Made by a program: the position numbers and the translations under genes
From: Persicirhabdus sediminis
GTDB taxonomy: Bacteria; Verrucomicrobiota; Verrucomicrobiia; Verrucomicrobiales; Akkermansiaceae
NCBI RefSeq assembly: GCF_016595495.1
Contig: NZ_JAENIM010000009.1
Coordinates: 186,001-250,000 of the forward strand
Direction of reading: 5' to 3'
Length of the DNA stretch: 64,000 nucleotides
The notes under the pieces: generated by a model
The model's database searches: none
Seen by the model: only the letters and a program-made list of their open reading frames with translations
What the model was told of the DNA's origin: nothing
In this document: positions 54,180 through 63,464 of the stretch, piece by piece
How positions within the stretch are numbered: position 1 is the first letter of the stretch
Layout: every line of letters starts with the position of its first letter

Positions 54180-55529
54180 CTAACGAACCAGCTTAAGGAA
54201 CTTCCTGCGGCTCTTCGGCGTCACCACCGCATAGATGGTATCCTCGGGCTCTAAAATATCACCAGGGCTAGGCACGCTAGCGTGCACGCCGCGGATGATA
54301 CCAACCAAAATACAACCTTCTGGCCACTCGACTTCAGCCACGGTATTCTCAGCTACAATTGACCCCTTGCGCACTCTGGTTTCAATAATTTCGCCAGCTG
54401 AGAGTTTTTTCACCGTATGGAATCTATCTTCCGTGAGGAAGCGTTCCAGCTCGCGCCGCGTCGCCTCACGTGGGCTCACCGCCGAGAGCAAGCCAAAGTG
54501 TCGACCACTCTTGCTGATGGCTGTAGCATAATCACTGCGGTGAATCAAAGTCAGGCAGGCATTAGAGCCGAGATTGTGCGCCTGCAAACAAGTCATCACA
54601 TTATCTTCGTCACTGCCGCCGGTAGCGATGAAAAAATCGGCGTCACCAACTTGCTCTTCTTCCAGCTCAGCGAGGTAGGTGCCGTCGGTATTAATCACCG
54701 TGGTATTAGACAACAAACCTGTCAGCTCTTGAGCTCGCAATGGATCACGTTCAAAAATACGCACGCGGCAGTTCATGCTCTCAAGCATCTGCGCCACCGA
54801 AAGCCCATATTCTCCGCCACCAAAGATCACCACATTAAATGGTTTTGCCGCTTTGCCATCACCCTGCTGCAGACGGTTAGCTAGCTTCTGCAGTTTGCGA
54901 GGTTCGCCAAAAATAGTCACCACGTCATTCGCCGCCAATGAATCGGTAGCCGTGGGAATGAAATGTTCGCCACCTCTAGCAATGCTAGCTACGCGGGTTC
55001 GCTCAGGAGCCTTGAGGTCAATCAGGCGCTTGCCAACGACTTCACTCTTCTCGTGTACTCTCACCTGCTGCAGCTCAATGCGACCGCGGGCAATTTCCTC
55101 AATCATCAATGAATTGGGATTGCGGATAAATTTGGTCAGCTCCACCGCACTGAGGCGCTCTGAGCTGAAGATATGATCAACGTTAAAATGCGCCTTGTAG
55201 TCAAACAACCACTCTTCGCGCTCCACATCTGGCTGAACACGAGCAATCACCTGCTTGGCTGCAAATTTCTTTGCCATCGAGGCACTCATCAAGTTGACCG
55301 TAGCATTACTTGTCAGCGAAAGGAAAAGTTCACACTCCGCCACACCAGCCTCCAGCAGAATAGAAACTCTAGAACCACAACCAGTAATCACTCGGCCGTC
55401 AATCTGCTGCTCGAGTTCCGCTGCAATAGCGGGGTTCTGTTCAATCACAACTATACTATGAGCGGCTTTAGACAAAGAGAGCGCCAAATGACGCCCGATT
55501 TCTCCTGCTCCTACGATGATAATATTCAT
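54180..55529 (-). CDS. trkA: TrkA NAD-binding potassium uptake regulator
   Basis: 449 residues, cytoplasmic. It has two RCK units, each with an N and a C part: nucleotide motifs 'V-G-A-G-E-I-G-R-H' (6-14) and 'F-G-G-G-E-Y-G-L-S' (about 235), and TrkA-C domains after each. The length matches the duplicated TrkA. It gates TrkH, which is encoded directly downstream. Confidence 0.95.
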   Translation of the reverse strand: MNIIIVGAGEIGRHLALSLSKAAHSIVVIEQNPAIAAELEQQIDGRVITGCGSRVSILLEAGVAECELFLSLTSNATVNLMSASMAKKFAAKQVIARVQPDVEREEWLFDYKAHFNVDHIFSSERLSAVELTKFIRNPNSLMIEEIARGRIELQQVRVHEKSEVVGKRLIDLKAPERTRVASIARGGEHFIPTATDSLAANDVVTIFGEPRKLQKLANRLQQGDGKAAKPFNVVIFGGGEYGLSVAQMLESMNCRVRIFERDPLRAQELTGLLSNTTVINTDGTYLAELEEEQVGDADFFIATGGSDEDNVMTCLQAHNLGSNACLTLIHRSDYATAISKSGRHFGLLSAVSPREATRRELERFLTEDRFHTVKKLSAGEIIETRVRKGSIVAENTVAEVEWPEGCILVGIIRGVHASVPSPGDILEPEDTIYAVVTPKSRRKFLKLVR

Positions 55530-55596
55530 GTCAGCACGACGATTCTGTCACTCTAGCGCCTACAAAGCAAGGCGCATAAACAAATGTATCTAAACG

Positions 55597-55620
55597 AAAA
55601 AAGCCTCCCAAAGGGAGACT
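55597..55620 (-). terminator. Terminator of the first DUF882/M15 gene
   Basis: On the minus strand AGTCTCCC pairs with GGGAGGCT (one G-U pair) across a three-base loop, followed by TTTTTTCG. It starts 18 bases past the stop. Confidence 0.8.
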
Positions 55621-55637
55621 AACTTAAAATCAATAGC

Positions 55638-56258
55638 TTACCAATCTGCATTCTGGCCACGCGTATCGACGTGAACAAAACTACTGTAACGACCAACTCC
55701 ACCTTTGTATTTACCTTGGTCTCTCAGTTTCTTAGCCATGGCCGCCGCGCGCCATGGTGAGGCACCGTGGAAGGTGACGTCTACCGCCACATTTTGCATG
55801 TGGAAGGAGCGAGATTTACCGCGCACGGCACGATTGTAGCGAGGGCTGCGATAAGCCGAAACAATCTCTTTAATCGGCGCTCCCATATTGCCAGCCATGT
55901 GGTCTACCAACAGCAAGGTTGGTTTCATTTTTCTCCACTGTGATTTGGGTGGAAGATCGTTGGTCACACTACCGCGTTTTTTGAAATGAGGAGCAATCAC
56001 CATGTAGGGCGTCACATTTCTCAACTTCATGCCCTGAATGTAGCGCGCATAGCTCATCACATCGCGTCCCTTCAGCCGAGTCCATTCATCTGGAATCCCC
56101 GGAACTGGAGCTCTGCTACCAAATAAACCAGCTTCTACTTCATTGCCCGACATCAATAAGCCAGCCATCGAAGCTCCGAACAAGGTCATAAAACCGCGAC
56201 GCCCCAGTACACTTAGGGCATCTTCTTTGGCGAATTCGATGTCGGCTTGCTGATCCAT
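55638..56258 (-). CDS. Tat-exported DUF882/M15-like peptidase, copy 1
   Basis: I use the ATG at 56258 (206 residues); the longer frame opens with TTG. A twin-arginine signal lies at about 18-45 ('G-R-R-G-F-M-T-L-F-G-A-S-M-A-G'). The domain shows 'S-A-Y-R-S-P-R-Y-N', 'S-F-H-M-Q-N-V-A-V-D-V' and 'Y-S-S-F-V-H-V-D-T-R-G', the His/Asp/His zinc-ligand pattern of DUF882/peptidase M15A (YcbK-like) proteins, which act on peptidoglycan cross-links or related bonds. A paralogue lies 148 bases upstream, so the pair is probably a tandem duplication. The exact substrate is unknown. Confidence 0.82.
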   Translation of the reverse strand: MDQQADIEFAKEDALSVLGRRGFMTLFGASMAGLLMSGNEVEAGLFGSRAPVPGIPDEWTRLKGRDVMSYARYIQGMKLRNVTPYMVIAPHFKKRGSVTNDLPPKSQWRKMKPTLLLVDHMAGNMGAPIKEIVSAYRSPRYNRAVRGKSRSFHMQNVAVDVTFHGASPWRAAAMAKKLRDQGKYKGGVGRYSSFVHVDTRGQNADW

Positions 56259-56406
56259 ATTTAACTCATTCAGTATCAAATAATTTAACTACCATAGCCG
56301 TAAAGCATTAACAACCAAAAACTTAACTTTCTCTGACTTTATGATTAAAATGAACGTAATCAGCCAGGAACTATCAAGTTTTAGAGTCAATCAACTTACA
56401 GATTGG

Positions 56407-57033
56407 TTACCCCCAAGAAACATTCGTGCCGCGAGTATCGACATGAACAAATGAGCTGTAGCGTCCGATGCCACCTCTGAAGAGGCCACGAGACCGTAGC
56501 GTGCGGGCAGTACGGGCAACGTGAGAAGGTGAAACACCGCTAAATTGGACGTCTATCGCCATGTTTTGCATATGCAATGAACGGCTCTTGCCGCCGCATG
56601 AACGATTGTAACGAGGAGATCTGTAAATGGATGTAAGCTGTCGCACTGGCGCGCCCATCGTTTCAACCATCTCATCAATCACTTTGAGAGTAGGTCCGAT
56701 GTTGTTCCACATGCTTTTTGGCGGCAGTGTGTTGTAAATTGAACCTCTCACCTTGAAGTGAGGAGCAATCACCATCTTCGGTGTAATGTTTTTCAATTTC
56801 AACTTCTCAATGTGCCGCGCATAGCGCAATACATCAGCGCCGCGTTGCTGCACCCATTCATGTGGAATATCGTCAACTGGTTTTTTCCCAAGCAATCCAA
56901 AGTAGGCTGCTTGTGAATCCAGCTTCGATACCATCAGAGCCGCTACCGCTGTACCTGAAAGCCCAAGAAACTTACGTCTACCAAGGGCCGACAGTGAATC
57001 TTCTTCAGGCAAAATTTCAGTTATGCGCTTCAT
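56407..57033 (-). CDS. Tat-exported DUF882/M15-like peptidase, copy 2
   Basis: 208 residues. Twin-arginine signal 'G-R-R-K-F-L-G-L-S-G' (about 18-27). The same zinc pattern as copy 1 is kept: 'S-I-Y-R-S-P-R-Y-N', 'S-L-H-M-Q-N-M-A-I-D-V' and 'Y-S-S-F-V-H-V-D-T-R-G'. The two are alike through most of the mature protein but diverge at the signal region. Copy 2 has an additional Cys ('R-S-C-G-G-K-S') near the active site. No terminator is visible between the copies. Confidence 0.82.
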   Translation of the reverse strand: MKRITEILPEEDSLSALGRRKFLGLSGTAVAALMVSKLDSQAAYFGLLGKKPVDDIPHEWVQQRGADVLRYARHIEKLKLKNITPKMVIAPHFKVRGSIYNTLPPKSMWNNIGPTLKVIDEMVETMGAPVRQLTSIYRSPRYNRSCGGKSRSLHMQNMAIDVQFSGVSPSHVARTARTLRSRGLFRGGIGRYSSFVHVDTRGTNVSWG

Positions 57034-57226
57034 TAAGACTGCTTATGCCTAGTATCGATTAAGCTTTCCAGCACAAAGTTGAATAATTTTCTCATGCTTG
57101 TATGAAAAATGAAGAAACTAAGCTCTGAGATAACAGACGTGTATGCAATCGGTTACAACAACCACAAAAGATTTCTGTCAAATGACTATTTAGTAAACAG
57201 CTGTTAAGTTTTTCCTTGTGATACGT

Positions 57227-58810
57227 ATGACCCGCGTTCAATCATCTTTCATGGGCAAATCAGAAAGGGCATTCTCCTACACATCCACCTTTCCAGCCGT
57301 CTTTACATTTCTTTGCATCTCATTGATTCTGAGCAACTGTCGTTTTTTACCTGAAGTAGATCACACGCTCAATCAAAGTGCCGCAATTCCAGCTAGCCGT
57401 GACGATAGTTTAAATACCTATTCCCAAAAGGCGCTAAAAAACGCCTCAGCTGACGAATCCGCCTTTTTGCTGATTGCCGACAACCAAGAAGCCATGGATT
57501 GGCGGCTGGCTCTGGTCGATCAAGCGGAGAGTTCGATCGATATCCAAACCTTCATCTGGTCTGGAGACGCGTCCAGCGGGCTACTTTTCACACGCATCTA
57601 CGAGGCGGCAAAACGTGGTGTACGCGTGAGAATTTTATTGGATGATTTTTTGCTCAACTCAAACGACCGCGACCTCGCACGCATCAGCCAGTTTCCCAAC
57701 TTAGAGATTCGCATTTTCAACCCAGTGCCTGTGCGCGGCACCAAATTTGGCGCCTTGTTTTATTACCTCACGCATTTTGATACCATCAACCGGCGCATGC
57801 ATAATAAATCATTTATCGTCGACGGCGTGTTTGCGGTGAATGGCGGCCGCAACATTGGCGATCATTATTTTGGCCTCGATAAAAATTACAATTTTCGCGA
57901 CTTAGATGTGCTCACGACTGGCCCGGTTCTGCCTGAAATTCAAAATAAATTCGATCGATTTTGGAATGATAGCCAGAGTTACCCAGCGGAGAAAATCCAC
58001 CGTCGCCCACGCGAGCAAAGTTTTGCCACCTACGAAGCCAACTACGAACGTGTCTACCCAGCGGAAAAATTACAAATTTTCCCACGCGTCCGGCAAGATT
58101 GGACCAAGCGATGGAACCAGCTGGCCAAGCGCGTGAGCTACGGCAAGGCCACATTTATTGGTGACGCTCCCGAGCAAAAAGGCAAACGCCGTACCGTCAA
58201 AGAAGTTGGTGAACTCAGCGCCAATGCCAAAAAGGAAATCTACATCGTATCGCCCTATTTCATCCCCGACAAAAATTCACTTCTCGAGGTAAAAAAACTC
58301 ATCGATACTGGCGTCAAAGTAAAACTTCTCGTGCCTAGCCTGGGCGCCAACAACCATACGCCAGCGCACAGCCATTATCGAAAATATCGCAGAGCCATCC
58401 TCAATGCGGGCATCGAACTCTACGAATACGATAGCCAGCCAAGTGAACACCAGCGAGACCTCGCGGATACCTCACCGGTGCGCGCCAAATGGATTGGCCT
58501 GCATACCAAAGCCTTTGTTTACGATAGAGAAACCTGCTTCATTGGCTCATTAAACCTAGATCCCAGAGCGATGGACATTAATACGGAAGCGGGGTTGATC
58601 ATTAACTCACCAGAGCTCGCACAACAACTCGCGGAGCAAATTGACGAAATGTGTGCGCCAGCAAATTCTTGGCGCGTCATGTTCGATCACCGCGGTCGTA
58701 TTATCTGGAACCGTGGCATACAAAATCTATCGTGGCAGTCAGCGCGTAACGACGGTCAGCGCACGCTTGATGCGATCTTGCGCTGGATCCCCATCGAGCA
58801 ACAGCTTTGA
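57227..58810 (+). CDS. Phospholipase D / cardiolipin synthase family lipoprotein (ClsC-like)
   Basis: I use the ATG at 57227 (527 residues); a GTG three codons earlier and an ATG at 57251 are alternatives. A hydrophobic segment ends in 'L-I-L-S-N-C', a likely lipobox. Two HKD motifs are complete: 'M-H-N-K-S-F-I-V-D-G' with 'G-G-R-N-I-G-D', and 'L-H-T-K-A-F-V-Y-D' with 'G-S-L-N-L-D-P-R'. The layout matches the YmdC/ClsC type, which makes cardiolipin from two phospholipids, rather than membrane-spanning ClsA. A predicted periplasmic lipoprotein form is common in this subfamily. It is monocistronic, with hairpins after the stop. Confidence 0.88.
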   Translation: MTRVQSSFMGKSERAFSYTSTFPAVFTFLCISLILSNCRFLPEVDHTLNQSAAIPASRDDSLNTYSQKALKNASADESAFLLIADNQEAMDWRLALVDQAESSIDIQTFIWSGDASSGLLFTRIYEAAKRGVRVRILLDDFLLNSNDRDLARISQFPNLEIRIFNPVPVRGTKFGALFYYLTHFDTINRRMHNKSFIVDGVFAVNGGRNIGDHYFGLDKNYNFRDLDVLTTGPVLPEIQNKFDRFWNDSQSYPAEKIHRRPREQSFATYEANYERVYPAEKLQIFPRVRQDWTKRWNQLAKRVSYGKATFIGDAPEQKGKRRTVKEVGELSANAKKEIYIVSPYFIPDKNSLLEVKKLIDTGVKVKLLVPSLGANNHTPAHSHYRKYRRAILNAGIELYEYDSQPSEHQRDLADTSPVRAKWIGLHTKAFVYDRETCFIGSLNLDPRAMDINTEAGLIINSPELAQQLAEQIDEMCAPANSWRVMFDHRGRIIWNRGIQNLSWQSARNDGQRTLDAILRWIPIEQQL

Positions 58811-58844
58811 TAAAGGCAGCTCAGATCATCAGCCTGATAAAAAA

Positions 58845-58909
58845 ATCCAGCTGAGCTCGCGCCCAGCTGGATGGTCATTTTTCCCAGCTGGGATCTAAAA
58901 CCCAGCTGG
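58845..58909. terminator. Double terminator built from CCAGCTGG palindromes
   Basis: Two stems in a row: ATCCAGCTG / CAGCTGGAT (58845-58853, 58864-58872), followed by GGTCATTTTT on the plus strand; and CCAGCTGGG / CCCAGCTGG (58884-58892, 58901-58909), with AAAAATGACC after it on the minus strand and GATTTTTTT after it on the plus strand. They separate the convergent PLD and DUF genes. Confidence 0.75.
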
Positions 58910-58927
58910 CTGTTGATTTTTTTATGT

Positions 58928-59668
58928 CTAGCTGCCAATCGACTTGCGAGCGTAGTCAGAACGCTCACGCAGCACGGATAGGCGGATTTTATTGCCGGGC
59001 TCTTCTTCAGCTCGGCTCAGCGGCCAGATAAAATAAATATCGCGGCATCCTTTGGCTGGAAAAACTCGGGAATCAAATGCTGGCACCACTTTGCCATTTT
59101 CACGGTAGGCAGCTTTCACCGCTAGGTTTCCTTTGAAGTCAGCCCCCAGCCGGTGCAGCTCTTCAGCTCCAGCGCCTAGGCTCACACGATCTTTACCTTC
59201 AGGCCCGAGCAACAACATCAGCGGTTTATTTGACAGATTTACAAAGCGGCATGAGCCAGCTGGAAAGCCATTCAGACTATCGTCAATCGCCCATACTTTG
59301 TAAGGAAGTTCCCCTTCAGCTGGTTTTTCCTGCTTCTGAAAAATCAACAAGGGAGCACGACCTTTGCCTGAGATATTCACTCTAGCTGCTGGGATCAATT
59401 TCCCCTCTTCCAGCTGATCAACTGCCCGGAAGAAAATAAGCTCCGGTTTGCCGCGATAGCCCAGCGCCTGAGAACGTCGTGCTGAGGGAATCGTCATCTG
59501 CACACCGCCATCTGGACCAGCGAGCATGAGCTCGCTAATGTCGCCGCTGAGCGAGTAGGTGCGTATCTGCACCCGGCCACCTTCTTGAGCAGCCAGCTGG
59601 TCAGCCAGCCCCATAGTAATGAGCAAACCCAAGCTAATGACGGCTAAAATTCGGGATAATGTTTTCAT
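58928..59668 (-). CDS. Secreted protein of unknown family, paralogue of the gene at 63465
   Basis: 246 residues with a signal peptide (about 1-27, ...A-D-Q-L-A-A-Q). I do not recognise a named family. The body is beta-rich; the central pattern 'R-F-V-N-L-S-N-K-P-L-M-L-L-L-G' and 'S-R-V-F-P-A-K-G-C-R-D-I-Y-F-I-W-P' recurs in the 63465 gene as 'M-F-M-N-L-S-K-V-S-M-Y-F-A-V-G' and 'S-R-L-F-P-S-K-L-A-R-D-L-Y-F-V-S-P'. The start is one base after the stop of the large prepilin-like gene, so they are coupled and probably work together, perhaps in a pilus-like or secreted assembly. Confidence 0.75.
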   Translation of the reverse strand: MKTLSRILAVISLGLLITMGLADQLAAQEGGRVQIRTYSLSGDISELMLAGPDGGVQMTIPSARRSQALGYRGKPELIFFRAVDQLEEGKLIPAARVNISGKGRAPLLIFQKQEKPAEGELPYKVWAIDDSLNGFPAGSCRFVNLSNKPLMLLLGPEGKDRVSLGAGAEELHRLGADFKGNLAVKAAYRENGKVVPAFDSRVFPAKGCRDIYFIWPLSRAEEEPGNKIRLSVLRERSDYARKSIGS

Positions 59669-59669
59669 A

Positions 59670-62600
59670 TTAGATTTCGTTTTTGTTTAACCAGCGGAAG
59701 CTACGCACTTCGAACTTGCGACCAAAGTCGCCCTCTTCACCTTGGTCAATCGACTCCCATCGATTATCCGGATCGGGATTCACCGGCTCAGGCGTGCGCT
59801 GAACCACCGCTTCACACCATGCTTGAGCAATGATTTTGCCCGAGCTGTCCACGGCATCCCCATAGGCACGGATAGTGAATGTATCACTGCGCGCGGTCAC
59901 CGTAGATCCCATTGCTTGCAGCACATCCCCCTGCGTTACAAAAAGCGTAGACGAGCCAGCTATTGGTACAGAGAAGTTGTTATTACTTGGGTAAGGTTCG
60001 TGGTTTGGCAGACTATTGAAATCACTCACCGTGAATGATCCATCACGGTCTAGGCTGTTATTAATAGCCGTTGCGTTGATCGCCTGCTGAATGGTTCCGG
60101 AATTGCGGTAGAAGTTATTGGAGCTTGTCGGTATGCGGTTAACAAACTGACCAATGGTCAAGTTTGGCACCACTTCCCCACTGCGGCCAAGCTCCTTAGC
60201 GCGGTCTTCAGCTCTGCCTCTGATTTGATCAACAATCTGTTTGGCCAAAGCCTCGATCTGCTGATCGGTCAGATTGCGATAACCTGCCCACGCGTCAGCT
60301 GAGCTAGCGCTTGCGCTAGTTGTGCCTCCTGAGTTAGCCAGCGTAAGCTTAGGCATAGGATTCACATTGCTATTACTCTCCGAGCTGATGGTACTATTAT
60401 AGGTATCAAAATCCTGACCTCGGAAGCCAGTTAACACCGCTCTCCAAGCCTCTTCTGAGGTTGAGTTGATATTAAATGCCCCTTTCACCCCAAGGTGAGC
60501 CGCTGCTAGCGTGTAATCTTCTAGATCAGCAATCACTTCCTCAGCGCTCAGTGAACTCTGCATGAGAGTCATCCGGGTATTAGCCAGCGGCTCACTCTGC
60601 TCCACAAACTCAGTGATCACTTCTTTTATCACCGAGTCAGCATTGCCATTGGCATTGTTGTATACGTTGTCGGTTGGTCGCGGTGCGATTGAGGAAAAGA
60701 AATAACGATCCCACAAAGCCTGGTTGGCAAAATATGCCGAGTCAAAATGTACCCGGGAACGACCACTTGCAGACTTCGTTTCAATCAGCTCAGAAGTATT
60801 ACTTATCTGTAAATTTGGAAATGATGAGCCAATAAGAAACGCTGGATTATTACCCTCAATCGAAACATTAGCATGCTGTAGGCCACCCAGTCCTTGTAGA
60901 GGAGCTGTTGGAATTTCCATCACCACGGCTGTTTTCTGTCCAGCTGAGCCGTGACCGTCACCCCAAGTTCCCGAATCTCCTGTGAAAGAATCCATCAAAC
61001 GTGGAAATCCCATCTCCGCATAATCGTAATGGTAATTCACCATTGGCGATTGCGCTCCACTACCAGGCATCAGATCAATTCCCTGAGACGGTCGGTATTC
61101 CACATTACTATCAGAAGCAGCCATCGGATTGTTGAGCAAAAATGCAGGGAATCCAGCACCGCTCACGTCATCGTATGATGTTACCGGTTTGATGTAATAA
61201 TCTAGGACATTGATAGGTGTTGGGCTCAAAAGATCACCGTCGATCAAGTAACTCGGAGATGCCCGCAGGATTGCACTTTGCCCCTTGCCTTGGAACTCAC
61301 CCGTGGTTGCCGTTCTCAATCCACGGCAAAATGCACTGTAGACGGTATTGTACCCACCTCGATCACGGCTGTAGAGCTCTAGATCCTGTTGTGCATAGTT
61401 ATCCCAGTGGAAAAATATCTGCACTGAAGTCTCAGCTGGAATCTCACGCATTGGACTCGCATCGTTGGCTCCAGTATAAGCATCGTAATCAACATCGATG
61501 TTAATCCCCATCTCGTTGGGATCAAAACCCGACCCCATTGGCTCCATATTCATCACTGAACCCCATGACTGACCAGCAGTAGGCACAAAAACCTTAACCT
61601 CACCCGGCTGGAATTGCTGTCCACTAGGAATAATAAACTGGGCATCGCCCTGACCACCACCACTAGTGATAGAATCCGTTTGCCCATCACGACTGATCAC
61701 GTTAGCGTATCTAACTTCCTCATTTTGCCCTTGGCTATCAAAACGCAATAAAACCTCCAAGTTGCCGATATTTTTGATAAACCGCATCTCTTCAGTCTCT
61801 AGCCGCACGTTATAAGGATTGTGCAAAAAAACTACAGGTAAGATTCTGCCATAAATGGTAAATGTCTCCTCCTCGTCATCGTCTCCATCACCCAGATTAT
61901 CAGGTACTGAATACGCACTCATGTAGAGCATTACACGGTTCATGTATGGCACATAATTTGCCTTAGTTGGGCGTACAACATCGACCGTTCTTGAATTGCC
62001 GTGTACCCACCAACCTTCAAATTCCACCTTCTTATTTGCGTGTGGATCTTGCTGTGGCCCCCCCCAGCGCCATGCATAGGTAGCTGGCGTACGGTACCAC
62101 ATGCCCATCTCTGCTTTATTGGGATAATTAGCCCTAGCATCCAGAGTCGGACGTGTATTCTTAGTACTTACATCGCGGTAGAGGCGATAGTAATCACGCA
62201 AAATATCAATCGTTGGCCCATAAAGGTAACCTTCATCTGATGGGGAAATTCCTCCTGAACCAAGCTCATCAAACTTATTATCCTGACCGTCTTCAATATA
62301 CAACAAACCAAGGTCGCGGCTGCTTGCCCCAGAGCTTCCAAATGGTGCGTCAGAATAAACAAACGGCGTATAATTCTCAATATCCTCAGCTTCAAAATCA
62401 GTATCGCGCTTTTCAAATAAGGTCGATAAATCCGTCTTCAGCCCGCCATATAAATTATTAGTCATGATGCCGACAGAATTCACCGTCAAGTTATGGAAAT
62501 GCTGCTTTAATAAATCCTCATCCAGGCCACCGAGCTGCTCAGATGACTTCTTGCTCACCAACTTCTCCATATCAGCATCTTCAGGATCCACGCCCTGCAG

Positions 62601-63281
62601 CGAGTCCATCATCTCCACAGCTGCACGCTGCATGCCTCTAGCTGCCAGTCGATTTTCTTCCTGAGTATTCTGTAGGTCTACGCGAGCTTTGACACCCTCA
62701 TCACTCACCCACCAGCCGTAGTAACCTTTCAGGTCACCCGTATCACTAGCTATCTCCACTCTTGGAACAAATACATCCATGTCAGGGTCGTCCTCTACAG
62801 AGCCCACACCAACCATCTGCACCCAGTCCTCACTGCTAGCTGGTACATCACCAGAAATCTCAGCGTAATCAGCCAATGGATCACTCTCAGGACGCGATAC
62901 AAACCAAGTCAAAAAATCGCCATCAGGCTGGCCATTCTCCTCAGCATCTTCAGAGCTCCAAGCTCCCACCCAGTGAGCTTTGCCCGAGCCTACACTCTCG
63001 TCCAGGTTCGCCTCAGCTGATACTCGCTGGTCGGGCCCCATATGCTTCTGCAGCTCACCCAGCGCAATGCTCAATGCCAAACGCGCATTAGCTCTAGCCT
63101 CGGCTTGAGCCTCACCATGAGATACTGACCGCTGCGTCACCGTAGACAAACTGAGCATCGCCAGCGCCAATAAGGTAACCACCATCAATATCGCGATCGT
63201 CGCAATCAAGGAAAAGCCCTTTTCATGATATCGACGCCACCTAGATATGACCCTGCTTTGAATTTTGGCTCTACTCTTCAT
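59670..63281 (-). CDS. Large prepilin-like protein, Verru_Chthon cassette A type
   Basis: 1203 residues. The N-terminus is a type IV prepilin-like signal: 'Y-H-E-K-G-F-S-L-I-A-T-I-A-I-L-M-V-V-T' followed by a long hydrophobic helix (about 22-48) and 'E-A-R-A-N-A-R-L-A-L-S-I-A-L-G-E-L-Q'. Cleavage would be at Gly-Phe; position +5 is Ala rather than Glu. The size and start match what I know of the 'Verru_Chthon cassette protein A' family of verrucomicrobia, although the B, C and D pilin-like partners are not seen here. The rest is acidic, Asn/Gly rich and probably extracellular. The upstream and downstream genes are paralogues of each other. Confidence 0.72.
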   Translation of the reverse strand: MKSRAKIQSRVISRWRRYHEKGFSLIATIAILMVVTLLALAMLSLSTVTQRSVSHGEAQAEARANARLALSIALGELQKHMGPDQRVSAEANLDESVGSGKAHWVGAWSSEDAEENGQPDGDFLTWFVSRPESDPLADYAEISGDVPASSEDWVQMVGVGSVEDDPDMDVFVPRVEIASDTGDLKGYYGWWVSDEGVKARVDLQNTQEENRLAARGMQRAAVEMMDSLQGVDPEDADMEKLVSKKSSEQLGGLDEDLLKQHFHNLTVNSVGIMTNNLYGGLKTDLSTLFEKRDTDFEAEDIENYTPFVYSDAPFGSSGASSRDLGLLYIEDGQDNKFDELGSGGISPSDEGYLYGPTIDILRDYYRLYRDVSTKNTRPTLDARANYPNKAEMGMWYRTPATYAWRWGGPQQDPHANKKVEFEGWWVHGNSRTVDVVRPTKANYVPYMNRVMLYMSAYSVPDNLGDGDDDEEETFTIYGRILPVVFLHNPYNVRLETEEMRFIKNIGNLEVLLRFDSQGQNEEVRYANVISRDGQTDSITSGGGQGDAQFIIPSGQQFQPGEVKVFVPTAGQSWGSVMNMEPMGSGFDPNEMGINIDVDYDAYTGANDASPMREIPAETSVQIFFHWDNYAQQDLELYSRDRGGYNTVYSAFCRGLRTATTGEFQGKGQSAILRASPSYLIDGDLLSPTPINVLDYYIKPVTSYDDVSGAGFPAFLLNNPMAASDSNVEYRPSQGIDLMPGSGAQSPMVNYHYDYAEMGFPRLMDSFTGDSGTWGDGHGSAGQKTAVVMEIPTAPLQGLGGLQHANVSIEGNNPAFLIGSSFPNLQISNTSELIETKSASGRSRVHFDSAYFANQALWDRYFFSSIAPRPTDNVYNNANGNADSVIKEVITEFVEQSEPLANTRMTLMQSSLSAEEVIADLEDYTLAAAHLGVKGAFNINSTSEEAWRAVLTGFRGQDFDTYNSTISSESNSNVNPMPKLTLANSGGTTSASASSADAWAGYRNLTDQQIEALAKQIVDQIRGRAEDRAKELGRSGEVVPNLTIGQFVNRIPTSSNNFYRNSGTIQQAINATAINNSLDRDGSFTVSDFNSLPNHEPYPSNNNFSVPIAGSSTLFVTQGDVLQAMGSTVTARSDTFTIRAYGDAVDSSGKIIAQAWCEAVVQRTPEPVNPDPDNRWESIDQGEEGDFGRKFEVRSFRWLNKNEI

Positions 63282-63410
63282 ATTGAAATATACTATGTAT
63301 TTACAGCGATGCTCCCGTAGCCATTCGCCTAATCTTTCACTATAAACCTACTATCTATTCAAACACCTACCAGCGGCATTGCAAGTCACCGTGAGCCATG
63401 GACGCAAAAA

Positions 63411-63434
63411 ACCATGAGGGAAACCCCTCATGGT
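63411..63434 (-). terminator. Terminator of the gene at 63465
   Basis: Perfect 10-bp stem ACCATGAGGG / CCCTCATGGT with a four-base loop. On the minus strand it is followed by TTTTTTGCG. It lies 31 bases after the stop and separates this gene from the prepilin-like gene. Confidence 0.85.
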
Positions 63435-63464
63435 CAAAGAAATCTTACTCTCTGTTAATGAATA

